A DNA stretch of 64,000 nucleotides from Paenisporosarcina sp. OV554 (GCF_003058165.1 NZ_QBUC01000009.1:84174-148173), one strand, 5' to 3'; shown: positions 1-8,550, numbered from the stretch's first letter. Numbers and translations are program-made. Notes: generated from the sequence alone by a model not told the origin.

Positions 1-81
1 AGCAGATAGTTGTGGGATACCAACCAGAATTCTGAGTTCCTTTTGCCGCAAAAGAAAATTATTCCCTGCAATTTAGGGAGC

Positions 82-125
82 AAAATTGAAATTTCCTGCA
101 GAAAATGGTGGGAAATTTTAATTTT
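82..125 (+). promoter_or_regulatory. candidate ComK box upstream of comGA
   Basis: Two AT-boxes of the ComK type (A4-N5-T4) are visible at 82-94 (AAAA-N5-ATTT) and 113-125 (AAAT-N5-TTTT), each with one mismatch. They are separated by 18 bp, one of the three spacings known for ComK boxes (8, 18, 31). The pair lies just upstream of a good -35/-10 promoter for comGA. AT-rich DNA gives such matches by chance, so this is a candidate. Confidence 0.5.
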
Positions 126-136
126 GAGAGAAAATA

Positions 137-165
137 TTCACAAATACAAAATCTAAGTTTATAGT
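137..165 (+). promoter_or_regulatory. sigma-A type promoter of the comG operon
   Basis: TTCACA at 137-142 and TATAGT at 160-165 are separated by 17 bp. This is a near-consensus vegetative promoter placed 11 bp after the candidate ComK box and about 40 bp before comGA. Confidence 0.55.
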
Positions 166-170
166 ATTCG

Positions 171-200
171 TTACAGGTTAAGAGCGGTCCTGACCTGTAA
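171..200 (+). promoter_or_regulatory. hairpin at the expected 5' end of comG mRNA
   Basis: The arms 171-180 and 191-200 (TTACAGGTTA and TGACCTGTAA) form a 10-bp stem with one G-U wobble and a 10-nt loop. The stem starts a few bases after the predicted transcription start and ends just before the comGA ribosome binding site (AGGGTG, 201-206). It could affect mRNA stability or translation, or be a protein-binding palindrome; the sequence alone does not decide. Confidence 0.45.
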
Positions 201-207
201 AGGGTGA

Positions 208-1263
208 ATGGTAATTTTCATGAACGATTTATTGAATGTCATTGAACAAAAAAGTGATGAGCTAATAAATCGAGCGGTCTTGGCCCGTGCCTCAGATATT
301 CATTTAATTCCATCTTTAGAATTTTACTCTATTTATTTTCGACTACACACTAAACTTATCCCTGCAGGTAAGCTTCACCTGGACATCGGGGATCGCATGA
401 TTTCATACTTCAAATTTTTATCCTCTCTCGATATAAGTGAAAAACGAAAACCTCAAAGCGGTTCATTTCAACAATCTTTCAATTCTCAAACATGTTCATT
501 AAGAGTTTCTACGTTACCTTCTGTCCAAAATAAAGAAAGTCTTGTGATTAGAGTTCAGTTACATGACGATTCCAAACCGTTACACGAGCTATCGTTTAAC
601 AAAGAAACTGCTCAGGTCCTACATGATTTAATGATGGCTCGACAAGGACTTTTATGTATAACTGGACCCACTGGTTGCGGTAAGACAACCACTATGTATT
701 CCTTGACGAGTTACAGTGCGCATCAATTAAATCGACATGTTATTTCATTAGAAGATCCAGTAGAAAACAGCCAATCTCATTTACTTCAAATTCAAGTGAA
801 TGAACGTTCAGGGATAACGTATGCATCAGGCCTAAAAGCTATTTTACGTCATTCTCCAGATGTCATAATGATTGGTGAAATTCGTGATTTAGAAACTGCG
901 CAAGCAGCAGTTCAAGCTTCTTTAACAGGACATTTAGTAATTACAACTGTGCATGCTAAAAATCCAGTAGGGTGTTTATACCGATTAATGGACTTGGGGA
1001 TTCCGATAGATGATTTAAAACAAGCCATTCTTGGAATAACGAGTCAACAATTAGTCATCACGTCTTTTGATCGAGAAGAAGATCGACTCAGTCCAAATCG
1101 ATCATCTTTATACGAAATTTTATACGGAAACACACTTGAAGAAGCATTTGAAGCGATTAAAGCAGGTACAACGTTTAATATGCCGATTGAATCTACACTT
1201 TACAATCAATATGAAAGAGGGGTTGAGATGGGTGCTATTCAAGTATCTCCAACCACGTATTGA
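208..1263 (+). CDS. comGA: competence traffic ATPase ComGA
   Basis: This is the GspE/PilB-family ATPase that powers assembly of the competence pseudopilus at the membrane. The 351 residues match the usual length. An ASDIHL motif lies near residue 28, Walker A (GPTGCGKTT) near 153, Walker B with IGEIRD near 218 and the TTVHAKN histidine box near 245. The first ATG is very close to AGGGTG, so the ATG at 220 is an alternative start. It is the first gene of comG and overlaps comGB by 32 bases. The gene itself looks intact although the operon is interrupted two genes later by the prophage. Confidence 0.95.
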   Translation: MVIFMNDLLNVIEQKSDELINRAVLARASDIHLIPSLEFYSIYFRLHTKLIPAGKLHLDIGDRMISYFKFLSSLDISEKRKPQSGSFQQSFNSQTCSLRVSTLPSVQNKESLVIRVQLHDDSKPLHELSFNKETAQVLHDLMMARQGLLCITGPTGCGKTTTMYSLTSYSAHQLNRHVISLEDPVENSQSHLLQIQVNERSGITYASGLKAILRHSPDVIMIGEIRDLETAQAAVQASLTGHLVITTVHAKNPVGCLYRLMDLGIPIDDLKQAILGITSQQLVITSFDREEDRLSPNRSSLYEILYGNTLEEAFEAIKAGTTFNMPIESTLYNQYERGVEMGAIQVSPTTY

Positions 1264-2296
1264 TCATAAGGATTATCAAATACCTAAGAAAAAACAAGCA
1301 CAGTTTTTGAAGCGACTTTCATCCTTGATACAGGAAGGATATACCTTTTATGCATCACTCATTATGTTGCTGCCTCATCACGTGAAAAGGAGTGCCGATG
1401 CACAGGACAATCTGTCAATACAAATGAAGAATGGGGATGGAGTGACTTCCGTTTTGCAGTCTTTAGGCATTCCAAGAAGTTATTTATTGTCCATTCAAAT
1501 GGCTGAAGCACATGGGAAGTTGCATCAAGCACTACTTGTCCTTCATTCACATGTCGCCATGGTGGAACGAGCAAAAGCTAGTTTAAAAAAAGTTTTGATG
1601 TATCCATTATTTCTATTTACGATGCTTGCTGGTCTGTTTGTTGCTTTTCGTACCTATTTCTTACCTAATATGAAGTTACTTGCTTCATCTAGGCAAGGGA
1701 TTTCTTCTACCGACTCCATGAGTGTAACGAGTGTTTTACTTCATTTACCAGATGTTTTATTAAGCATATGTTTATTTTTCATTTTCGTAGCTGTTGCTTT
1801 CCGCTGGAATATTCGACGCTATTCATTTGAGCAACAAGTTATCAAGTTGCAAAAGATTCCACTATTGTCTAATTGGATGAAATTGTTTTGGACAAAAAGT
1901 TTTTCACAAGAATTAGGAACGCTACTTGTGAGTGGATTATCTTTACAACTTTCGCTAAATGTACTAAGAGAACAAAATTTCCAACCATATTTAAAAGTGA
2001 TTTCAGAGAATATTTACTCCTCAGTATTATTGGGTGAATCTTTAAAAAAAGCGGTACAGTTATCTGAATGTTTTATAGACGATTTTCCTACTTATATTTC
2101 ACATGGGGAAAGTAGTGGTCACTTAGCCAAGGAACTATTAATATACGGTGATTTATTAAATGAGCAAACTGAAAATTCTTTAACAAAGTGGTTATCTTTT
2201 GTTCAACCAATACTATTTGCGATTCTAGCCATTTGTATTTTAGCTGCTTACCTTTCCATTTTATTGCCGGTTTATGGAATGATTGATTTTATTTAA
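1232..2296 (+). CDS. comGB: competence inner-membrane platform protein ComGB
   Basis: This is a PilC/GspF-type polytopic membrane protein that anchors pseudopilus assembly. A GTG start at 1232 is preferred because AAGAGGGG (1215-1222) lies 9 bases upstream and it gives 354 residues; the open frame extends further upstream only inside comGA. Hydrophobic segments are visible near residues 120-145, 180-200 and at the C-terminus. The reading frame overlaps the comGA end, so translation is probably coupled. Confidence 0.9.
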   Translation: MLFKYLQPRIDHKDYQIPKKKQAQFLKRLSSLIQEGYTFYASLIMLLPHHVKRSADAQDNLSIQMKNGDGVTSVLQSLGIPRSYLLSIQMAEAHGKLHQALLVLHSHVAMVERAKASLKKVLMYPLFLFTMLAGLFVAFRTYFLPNMKLLASSRQGISSTDSMSVTSVLLHLPDVLLSICLFFIFVAVAFRWNIRRYSFEQQVIKLQKIPLLSNWMKLFWTKSFSQELGTLLVSGLSLQLSLNVLREQNFQPYLKVISENIYSSVLLGESLKKAVQLSECFIDDFPTYISHGESSGHLAKELLIYGDLLNEQTENSLTKWLSFVQPILFAILAICILAAYLSILLPVYGMIDFI

Positions 2297-2367
2297 TAAC
2301 CTATTCAAATTAAAGGAGGAAGTTGAATTTGAAAAAAATCACGTGCCAAAAAGGATTTACTTTAATC

Positions 2368-2374
2368 GAAATGA
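2368..2374 (+). other. attL core
   Basis: GAAATGA at 2368-2374 is identical to the right core at 54981-54987. To its left is comGC coding sequence; to its right is the phage arm with GGTATTACCC at 2381-2390. Centring on the attP inverted arms predicts GA as the non-palindromic crossover dinucleotide. Confidence 0.85.
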
Positions 2375-2380
2375 AGAGGG

Positions 2381-2390
2381 GGTATTACCC
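2381..2390. other. left attP arm (inverted half of the integrase site)
   Basis: GGTATTACCC is the exact reverse complement of GGGTAATACC at 54960-54969. In the circular phage the two arms would flank the core with a 24-bp spacer. The integrase stop codon (2385-2387) lies within this arm. Confidence 0.75.
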
Positions 2391-3932
2391 TCTATTTTTA
2401 GAGGAATGATTGGGGTTTGGGTCTTCGCTGATTGGGACCGAAAAATCAATAAGTACGCCTTCAATCATAGTGTAGAGAACTAATTTATCTCGAAATAACT
2501 TTCCGGTTGGAAAAAGTTCTCCAAACATTTGAGCTTGCTCAAGAGGACTTAATTCTTCTTCAAATCTATCCACGACTTGCAAGTATTCATATATTTTCTT
2601 GTATCCCCATGAATTAGATTGTAGAAGTTTTATTTTCGATGATAATTCAATTTTTTGGTTCATTAATTGTTTTAATGAAACATCGATTTCATCTTGTTTT
2701 TTTGTTAACATCGTCTTATCGAAATTTCCATCTAAAAACAAATCTAAAAGACGACCCTTTTTCATTTCAAGATCATTAATCTTTTTTTCTAATGATTTAA
2801 TTGTTTTCTCATGCTCTATTAAGTCATTTGCATGCAAATCTAATGTCACGTATTGTTCTGCGAAATGCTTACCTTTCAACATATCAGCAAGGGCTTTTCT
2901 TACTTGTGGCTCGATACGGACAGTGTTAATGGAGATATCACAAACGTATTGGTCTGACACACGTCTACTACGGTTGTGTTTCAAATAGAAACGTGGTGAC
3001 TTTTTTGTACCGTGTTGAGTAAGGGCTATCTTTCTTCCACATTCCCCGCATTCAAAAAGCGTTCTTCGGAACAGGTGAAGATCATCTGTTTCTCTGGAAT
3101 AGGCGTTAAATTGATTACCTCTTTTTTGTCGTTCTGTCTGAATTTTATTAAAGGTTTCTTCGTTACGTAAGGCGGGGTACATATCATCAATACTAATCGT
3201 TTCACCGTTTGCAAATGATTTTTCCATTACTCCATGGAAAGCTTTTGAGGTAAGACGCAATTGTATTAACCGCTCATTCCAGAAACGTCCAGAAGGGGTT
3301 CTACAGATATCGTTTAACTTCTTGGCAATAGACATCATTCCAAACTGTTTGTTTAAATATAGATCATCTATGAAAGGTATAACCCATGACCATTCCTCAT
3401 CAACTTCATATGTTTTTGTTTCTTTATTAAATGAATAACCGAGAGGAGCTTTACCGAATCCTTTTCCTTCACGCATTCTTCTTCGCTTTCCACGCATCAT
3501 TCTTCTAACGATTTTTTTCTTTTCGCGTTTGGCTAACAGATTTTTTAAATCAGACATGAATTCATCATCTTCATTGTCCAAGTCGACGATATTACCGGGT
3601 TCAGCAATTTTAACTTTATTGGAACGGAGGATGCTCTTTAATAATTCCCACTCTACCGTATCTAATCTAGAGAGACGGTCTTGATCAACCACTAACACAA
3701 TATCAGTCAAACCTTCCTCCACATCATCAAGTAGTTTATTTAATCCTGGTTTATCTAATTTTCCGCCACTATCAACATCAAGTATCGTATTAACAATTTT
3801 CCACCCTTGATCTTTCGCATATCTGGTTAAATCATCACGCTGGCCCTCAAGAGAGAATTTGGTTTCTTGAAGCTTAGTGGATACACGGATATATATGATG
3901 ACTCTTTTTATAGTACCTACTGACTTTTTCAT
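2385..3932 (-). CDS. large serine integrase
   Basis: This protein catalyses site-specific integration of the phage into comGC. The start at 3932 is chosen because AGAAAGG lies 8 bases upstream; 515 residues result. The N-terminal resolvase domain carries the catalytic serine in IYIRVSTK (Ser18). A recombinase domain follows, then a zinc ribbon beginning with CGECG near residue 294 and YVCD near 330, then a long coiled coil around 360-440, as in Listeria A118-type integrases. Excision would need a directionality factor, which I cannot identify here. The 3' end overlaps the attP arm, a compact int-attP arrangement. Confidence 0.95.
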   Translation of the reverse strand: MKKSVGTIKRVIIYIRVSTKLQETKFSLEGQRDDLTRYAKDQGWKIVNTILDVDSGGKLDKPGLNKLLDDVEEGLTDIVLVVDQDRLSRLDTVEWELLKSILRSNKVKIAEPGNIVDLDNEDDEFMSDLKNLLAKREKKKIVRRMMRGKRRRMREGKGFGKAPLGYSFNKETKTYEVDEEWSWVIPFIDDLYLNKQFGMMSIAKKLNDICRTPSGRFWNERLIQLRLTSKAFHGVMEKSFANGETISIDDMYPALRNEETFNKIQTERQKRGNQFNAYSRETDDLHLFRRTLFECGECGRKIALTQHGTKKSPRFYLKHNRSRRVSDQYVCDISINTVRIEPQVRKALADMLKGKHFAEQYVTLDLHANDLIEHEKTIKSLEKKINDLEMKKGRLLDLFLDGNFDKTMLTKKQDEIDVSLKQLMNQKIELSSKIKLLQSNSWGYKKIYEYLQVVDRFEEELSPLEQAQMFGELFPTGKLFRDKLVLYTMIEGVLIDFSVPISEDPNPNHSSKNRG

Positions 3933-4011
3933 AAGATTTTCCTTTCTATAAGAAAAGAGCAAACGAATGAGTCTGCTCTTCATCTATTAATTGCTAACGT
4001 TAGGAATTAAT

Positions 4012-4644
4012 TTATAAATCTCTTGTAAATCTTATTGCTTTTCCAATAATTCTCGCTGGGTTGCTTTCAGTCACTATGTAAGGCTCGTGTGAAGCATTGT
4101 CAGGCATTAAAATGATTAAATCCCCTTGCTTTTTAATACGCTTCAATGTGGCTTCTGTATTTCCGTTTACAAGCACTGCAGCTATCTCCCCAGTTTCAAC
4201 TTCACTCTGCTCACGAATCAAAACTTTAGACCCGTTTGGGATAGTAGGTTCCATCGAGCTTCCTTTTACAATTAAACCGAACAAATTTCCACTCGGTAGA
4301 TTATCTGAGGATTCATACATATAACCTTCCACATTCTCTTCTGCCAATATTGGGTCTCCACATGCAATTATTCCTAAAATAGGGATTCTCTTAGTTTGTG
4401 AAGATACTTCTATTAAGTTGGTTGGTTTTTCTTCTGTGAGGTCTGATCTTAATATATGGAAGTAGTCAGCTAATAATTGAATTTTATCAATACGTGGATA
4501 GGTTTTCGCTTTCATCCAATTTGACATTGTCATTTCTGGAATATCCAGAATTTGAGCAATATCTGTTTGATTCAACCCTTTTTTATCAATGTAGTATTTT
4601 AAATTCTTTGCCATAATATTTTTAAGATCTTGAGCATTAGTCAT
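4012..4644 (-). CDS. CI-like repressor, HTH plus S24 self-cleaving peptidase domain
   Basis: The start at 4644 follows GAGGTG with a suitable spacing and gives 210 residues; a longer open frame has no good ribosome binding site. An XRE-type helix-turn-helix occupies about residues 10-66. The C-terminal LexA/CI-type peptidase domain has the Ser in GSSMEP (Ser130), Lys in TLKR (Lys168), and a likely scissile Ala-Cys-Gly around residue 94 in place of the common Ala-Gly. Such repressors inactivate themselves with RecA after DNA damage. It is transcribed divergently from the Cro-like gene across three operators. Confidence 0.93.
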   Translation of the reverse strand: MTNAQDLKNIMAKNLKYYIDKKGLNQTDIAQILDIPEMTMSNWMKAKTYPRIDKIQLLADYFHILRSDLTEEKPTNLIEVSSQTKRIPILGIIACGDPILAEENVEGYMYESSDNLPSGNLFGLIVKGSSMEPTIPNGSKVLIREQSEVETGEIAAVLVNGNTEATLKRIKKQGDLIILMPDNASHEPYIVTESNPARIIGKAIRFTRDL

Positions 4645-4669
4645 AATTATCACCTCGCTTTCTGATATT

Positions 4670-4698
4670 ATGATACCGTTTTTCGGTATGGTTGTAAA
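4670..4698 (-). promoter_or_regulatory. repressor promoter
   Basis: On the minus strand TTTACA (4698-4693) and TATCAT (4675-4670) are spaced by 17 bp. Operator O1 (4673-4689) fills the spacer, which would allow autoregulation. Confidence 0.55.
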
Positions 4699-4764
4699 CA
4701 AACAAAATACCTTTTAAAAGTACTAGTTTCGACAATAGTCCTTGACAGTACCTTTTAACGGTAT
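4673..4764. promoter_or_regulatory. three 17-bp operators of the lysogeny switch
   Basis: O1 at 4673-4689 is a perfect palindrome (ATACCGTTTTTCGGTAT). O2 at 4707-4723 and O3 at 4748-4764 share the ATACC/GTACC half-sites with a T-rich centre. O1 overlaps the repressor promoter and O3 the early promoter, a lambda-like layout. Confidence 0.75.
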
Positions 4765-4770
4765 TATATT
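4742..4770 (+). promoter_or_regulatory. early lytic promoter
   Basis: TTGACA (4742-4747) and TATATT (4765-4770) are 17 bp apart, a near-consensus strong promoter. Operator O3 lies in the spacer, so repressor binding would block it. Confidence 0.75.
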
Positions 4771-4800
4771 AAGTGTATACAACTGAAAGGAGTTGATAAT

Positions 4801-5049
4801 ATGCTTCAAATATCATTAGCAGCAGCTCGTGTAAACGTAGGTTTGAGACAAAAACAAGCAGCGTTGTTAATTGGGGTTTCGGAGAAAACTTTAGGTGGAT
4901 ATGAACGTGGGCAATCCTCAATACCAGGTCCCGTGCTACAAAAAGCAGCTAAGATATACAAAATTCCCTCAGATTATATTCGGTTATCCAATGTAAATGA
5001 TGGAAAGTATGACGAAGAAGAAAAAATTTTAGAACACACTACCGTTTAA
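4801..5049 (+). CDS. Cro-like helix-turn-helix protein
   Basis: This 82-residue protein consists almost entirely of an XRE-type HTH (roughly residues 8-60, with KQAALLIGVSEKTLGGYERG). It starts after GAAAGGAG and is the first gene of the rightward early operon. By position and size it probably binds the same operators as the repressor and favours lytic growth. Confidence 0.85.
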   Translation: MLQISLAAARVNVGLRQKQAALLIGVSEKTLGGYERGQSSIPGPVLQKAAKIYKIPSDYIRLSNVNDGKYDEEEKILEHTTV

Positions 5050-5085
5050 CGTTAGTGATAACAATAAGAAGTGGAGGTAAAGAAA

Positions 5086-5766
5086 ATGAATCAATTAAAA
5101 GTAATTTCAATCAACGGTCAATTAATCACAGATAGTCGAGATGTTGCGGAGATGGTTGAAAAACGCCATACAGATTTAATGCGGACAATTAGCGGTTATG
5201 TCGAAACATTAGAAAACGCAAAATTGCGTTCTCAGGATTTTTTCATCCCTAACACTTATAAAACGGAAGGAAACAACAAAACTTACGATTGCTTCTTATT
5301 AACCAAAAAAGGATGCGATATGGTTGCAAACAAAATGACTGGTGAAAAGGGTGTTCTCTTTACTGCAGCTTACGTAACACAATTTGAGGTTATGGAAAAA
5401 ACGGTTAATCAACCAAGAGCTCTTACAGGACGTGAGCAATTAGAAGCCTCCATGAAACTCTCATTAATGACTTCGGAGGATGTAAAAGAATTGAAAGGTG
5501 AGGTCGTTGAAATTCGAGGAATGGTTGAGAACCAAATTACTTTAGACCACGGGGAACAACGTCGCCTTCAAAAACTGATTAGCAGTAAGGTGTTTGAATT
5601 TGCAAAATCGGATGATCATCGACGATTTCTTTATCCAGAATTATATCGCGAAATCAAAGACCGATTTGGAGTTGCATCCTATAAAGATGTTAAGCGGCAC
5701 GAGCTTCAGTTAGCAATTAAATATGTAGAATCATGGATTCCGAGAAAGGGTGGGAAGTTGGCATGA
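5086..5766 (+). CDS. Rha-family regulatory protein with ORF6C-like C-terminus
   Basis: The ATG at 5086 is chosen because GGAGGTAA lies 7 bases upstream; 226 residues result. The N-terminal 110 residues match the Rha antirepressor domain (SRDVAEMVEKRHTDLMR, FFIPNTYK, YDCFLLTKKGCDMVANKMTG). The C-terminal part resembles the ORF6C DNA-binding module with an RFGVASYKDVKRHEL region. Such proteins act as phage regulators or antirepressors. It lies in the early operon directly after the Cro-like gene. Confidence 0.88.
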   Translation: MNQLKVISINGQLITDSRDVAEMVEKRHTDLMRTISGYVETLENAKLRSQDFFIPNTYKTEGNNKTYDCFLLTKKGCDMVANKMTGEKGVLFTAAYVTQFEVMEKTVNQPRALTGREQLEASMKLSLMTSEDVKELKGEVVEIRGMVENQITLDHGEQRRLQKLISSKVFEFAKSDDHRRFLYPELYREIKDRFGVASYKDVKRHELQLAIKYVESWIPRKGGKLA

Positions 5767-5963
5767 ACAAACTACCTATTGACCCAATTATTTTAGAAAA
5801 GCGTGCTGCTATCCCAGGGTTGATTGCCGAACTTTCTTATCATGATGAAACAAAGGCAATTAAATACATGAGAATTTGGGGAGAAAGAAGAATGCCAATA
5901 ACTTCGTTGTTTTCTACGCTCAATCTTGAAATTTCTAACGTGAAAAAGCTAGTAGCTCAATGA
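5763..5963 (+). CDS. small early phage protein, unknown
   Basis: The 66-residue frame starts at an ATGA overlap with the preceding stop, a sign of translational coupling. The sequence contains IDPIILEKRAAIPGLIAELS and ends in a possible helical segment. I recognise no family. An upstream in-frame ATG at 5733 is less likely. Confidence 0.65.
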   Translation: MNKLPIDPIILEKRAAIPGLIAELSYHDETKAIKYMRIWGERRMPITSLFSTLNLEISNVKKLVAQ

Positions 5964-6112
5964 AAAAACCACTGAAATACTTTTTCAACATCGAAAAGCT
6001 CAATCCGAAAGAAGCGTTCATCTTAGGTAGCTTAGTCATACTCATATTTGCAGTATTCGCTATGTGTGGATGGATGGCTTGGGAGAACATGCAGTTTCTT
6101 GGCTGGTTTTAA
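5960..6112 (+). CDS. 50-residue single-pass membrane protein
   Basis: This short gene again begins at an ATGA overlap with the previous stop. Residues 20-40 (FILGSLVILIFAVFAMCGW) form a clear transmembrane helix. The product is MKKPLKYFF... to QFLGWF. Its position among early genes could suit a superinfection or host-takeover role, but that is a guess. Confidence 0.6.
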   Translation: MKKPLKYFFNIEKLNPKEAFILGSLVILIFAVFAMCGWMAWENMQFLGWF

Positions 6113-6164
6113 AGTTGTAGAACAAAAATAGCTAGTAATAAAAATCGAGGAGGAAGAATTTGAG

Positions 6165-6482
6165 ATGGAAATCATGCAAGCAAATGAAGTTGCAAAGCTT
6201 TCTGAAAAAGGAAAAAAGCAATTTGAAAAAGATGCATTTGAAAGTACTGAGTTTAAGAGTCTGATTAGTGGAATTGAAGAAAATGCGATGAAGGGTCGGA
6301 CTGACTTAAGTCAATTACTTCGAAACGACGATGCAGTACGAATGTATGAGGTGTTTGTAAATGCATTAATACTGGCTGGATATTCTAGTTCAATTAAATC
6401 GAAAACAAGGTTCGGAATGCTAAAAGTTTCTGATTCGAATTGGGAGTTTAAGGTCTCATGGAAACAAGAAGAACAAAAATAA
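6165..6482 (+). CDS. early phage protein of unknown function
   Basis: The 105-residue protein follows GAGGAGG and is hydrophilic with mixed charge. It sits just before the recombination module. I recognise no domain. A hairpin of CCGTTG/CAACGG lies immediately downstream at 6485-6502. Confidence 0.7.
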   Translation: MEIMQANEVAKLSEKGKKQFEKDAFESTEFKSLISGIEENAMKGRTDLSQLLRNDDAVRMYEVFVNALILAGYSSSIKSKTRFGMLKVSDSNWEFKVSWKQEEQK

Positions 6483-6579
6483 AAGCCCGTTGTTGGAGCA
6501 ACGGACTTTCGAGGTTCTTACACAGATTCTACCTACAGTGTAATCCAGAACACTCCAAAAAATCAAGAGGAGGCAAATC

Positions 6580-8550
6580 ATGAAAGAAGTAAAATTACTC
6601 TCATTAACACTTACAAACTTTAAAGGTATCAAGAATTTCACGTTCGAACCCGGTGGCAATAATGTTCGGGTATTCGGGGATAACGAGACTGGAAAGACCT
6701 CACTGTTTGATGGCTTTATATGGCTTTTATTCAATAAAGATAGCCAAAATAAGACGGATTTTTCTTTAAAAACGCTTATTAAAGGCAAGGAAGTTAACAA
6801 CTTAAATCACGAAGTGGAAGCATCATTTTTAATTGATGGATCATCGGTGACATTACGAAAAGTCTACAAGGAAAAATGGACTCGTAAGCGTGGATCAGCA
6901 GCACAAGAATTCACTGGACATGAAACTGATTACTTTGTTGATGGTGTGCCTAGCAAGAAAAAAGAGTACACAGACCATGTTGATTCAATTGTCCAGGAAG
7001 ATGTGTTCAAGCTTTTGACTTCCCCAACATTCTTTAATGAACAAATGAAATGGCAGGACCGTCGAGCTACGTTACTTCAAATATGCGGTGACATTTCCGA
7101 TGATGAAGTGTTTCAACAAAAAGATGAATTAAAGGCCTTACCACTCATTTTAAAAGGCAAAAAAATTGAAGATTACCGAAAAATCATTGCAGCTCGTCGC
7201 AAAGAAATTAACGACGAATTAGAACGCATTCCAGTAAGGATTGATGAAATTCAGAAGTCTATTCCTGAGATGGACATAGATGTGGAGTCGTTGAAAAATC
7301 AAGTGGCCAAGATAGATGAATCCATTGATTCAAACGTAACGCTCATTTCCAATATTAAAAACGGTAAATCGCTTCTTGAAAAAGAAAGAGATCTCCAACA
7401 AGTGGAGAACGATCTTTTGAACCTGCAACGTGCATACGAATCGGATTCAAAAGAAAAGGTTTATCAATTGAGAGCGAAACTCCAAGAAGAACAATCGAAT
7501 GCTCAACATTTTAAACGAAAAGCAAGCGAACACAAACAAGCAATTGATTACGCAAATAATAGCATGGCAGCGCATGACAAAGACCGTTCTCGTTTATTGG
7601 AAGAATGGAACCGACTAAATGCTTTGTCATTTACTCATCAAGACAAATGTGAATGCCCAGCTTGTGGACAAGCATTACCAGAAGAACAGGTAAATGCAGT
7701 TAGAACAAAAGCACTTGAACAATTCAATAAAGACAAATCTGAAAAGCTACTAACAATCGACACACAAGGTAAGGGCATCAAGGAAAAGAAAATCAGTATT
7801 CAAAACGACATTGATAAGCATCAACCGGAGCTTGGTAAGTTCACTGCACAAGCGAGTGAAAAAGAGCAATTGGTATCAAAGATAGCGGAGCAATTAAAAA
7901 AGCAAGAAGGATCTATAAAAGATGTTTCTGAGAGTGCAGACTATCAAGCGAAACTTGTTGAAAAACAAAAAGTAGTTTCAGAGATTCAAGAGTTAAAAGA
8001 ACGAGCGCTAGAATCCACCCGTTCGGTCGAACAAGAATTAAACGATTTAAAAGCTCAAAAAACAACTATTCAAGTGGAACTTGCTCGTTTTGCGAATGTT
8101 GATTCTCTTAATAATCGAATTACGGAATTAACGGATCAAGAGAGTTTGCTTGCAGGTGAGTTTGAAAAACTCGAGCACCAGTTGTATCTAACAGAACAAT
8201 TTATTCGAGCAAAAGTGGAGCTACTAGAAGAGCGAATTAACGCTAAATTCGAATTTGCGCGTTTCAAAATGTTCGCTGAACAAATCAATGGTGGCCTTCA
8301 GGAAGTATGCGATACGACTTACAAAGGAGTTCCATTCAGTTCACTTAACAATGCAGCTCGAATCAACACTGGAATCGATATTATCAACACGTTATCAAAA
8401 CATTACGGGATAAGAGCACCAATATTCGTCGATAATGCCGAAGCAGTTACGAAATTGATTGATTCAGATTCACAGTTAATTAGTTTAGTAGTTTCGGAGA
8501 AAGATAAAGCATTACGAGTGGAAATCGAAGGAGGAAATAATAATGAGTAA
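6580..8550 (+). CDS. Rad50/SbcC-like AAA ATPase with zinc hook
   Basis: The 656-residue protein has an N-terminal Walker A (GDNETGKTS, near residue 35), a long coiled coil, a central CPAC hook (near residue 363, within CECPACGQ) and a second coiled coil returning to a C-terminal ATPase half with IFVDNAEA as the Walker B region. The ABC signature is degenerate. This is the build of Rad50/SbcC-type DNA repair ATPases. It overlaps recT by 8 bases, so it probably supports phage recombination. No Mre11/SbcD partner is adjacent; the MBL-fold protein two genes on may be the partner nuclease, which is inference. Confidence 0.88.
   Translation: MKEVKLLSLTLTNFKGIKNFTFEPGGNNVRVFGDNETGKTSLFDGFIWLLFNKDSQNKTDFSLKTLIKGKEVNNLNHEVEASFLIDGSSVTLRKVYKEKWTRKRGSAAQEFTGHETDYFVDGVPSKKKEYTDHVDSIVQEDVFKLLTSPTFFNEQMKWQDRRATLLQICGDISDDEVFQQKDELKALPLILKGKKIEDYRKIIAARRKEINDELERIPVRIDEIQKSIPEMDIDVESLKNQVAKIDESIDSNVTLISNIKNGKSLLEKERDLQQVENDLLNLQRAYESDSKEKVYQLRAKLQEEQSNAQHFKRKASEHKQAIDYANNSMAAHDKDRSRLLEEWNRLNALSFTHQDKCECPACGQALPEEQVNAVRTKALEQFNKDKSEKLLTIDTQGKGIKEKKISIQNDIDKHQPELGKFTAQASEKEQLVSKIAEQLKKQEGSIKDVSESADYQAKLVEKQKVVSEIQELKERALESTRSVEQELNDLKAQKTTIQVELARFANVDSLNNRITELTDQESLLAGEFEKLEHQLYLTEQFIRAKVELLEERINAKFEFARFKMFAEQINGGLQEVCDTTYKGVPFSSLNNAARINTGIDIINTLSKHYGIRAPIFVDNAEAVTKLIDSDSQLISLVVSEKDKALRVEIEGGNNNE

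Larger units (their letters stand above)
2329..2409 (+). pseudogene. comGC: comGC 5' fragment (prepilin leader), cut by the prophage
   Basis: TTG at 2329 follows AAAGGAGG (2312-2319) by 9 bases. The first 15 codons read MKKITCQKGFTLIEM, carrying the type IV prepilin cleavage motif G-FTLIE. From 2375 the sequence is phage DNA, which adds 11 foreign codons and a TGA at 2407. The hydrophobic helix and C-terminal body are 52.6 kb away at 54984. As it stands, this fragment can only encode a 26-residue peptide. Confidence 0.93.

Noticed and set aside
2283..2483. 66-residue frame across the left att site
   Set aside because: It runs in a different frame from comGC, joins host and phage DNA and has no homologous look.
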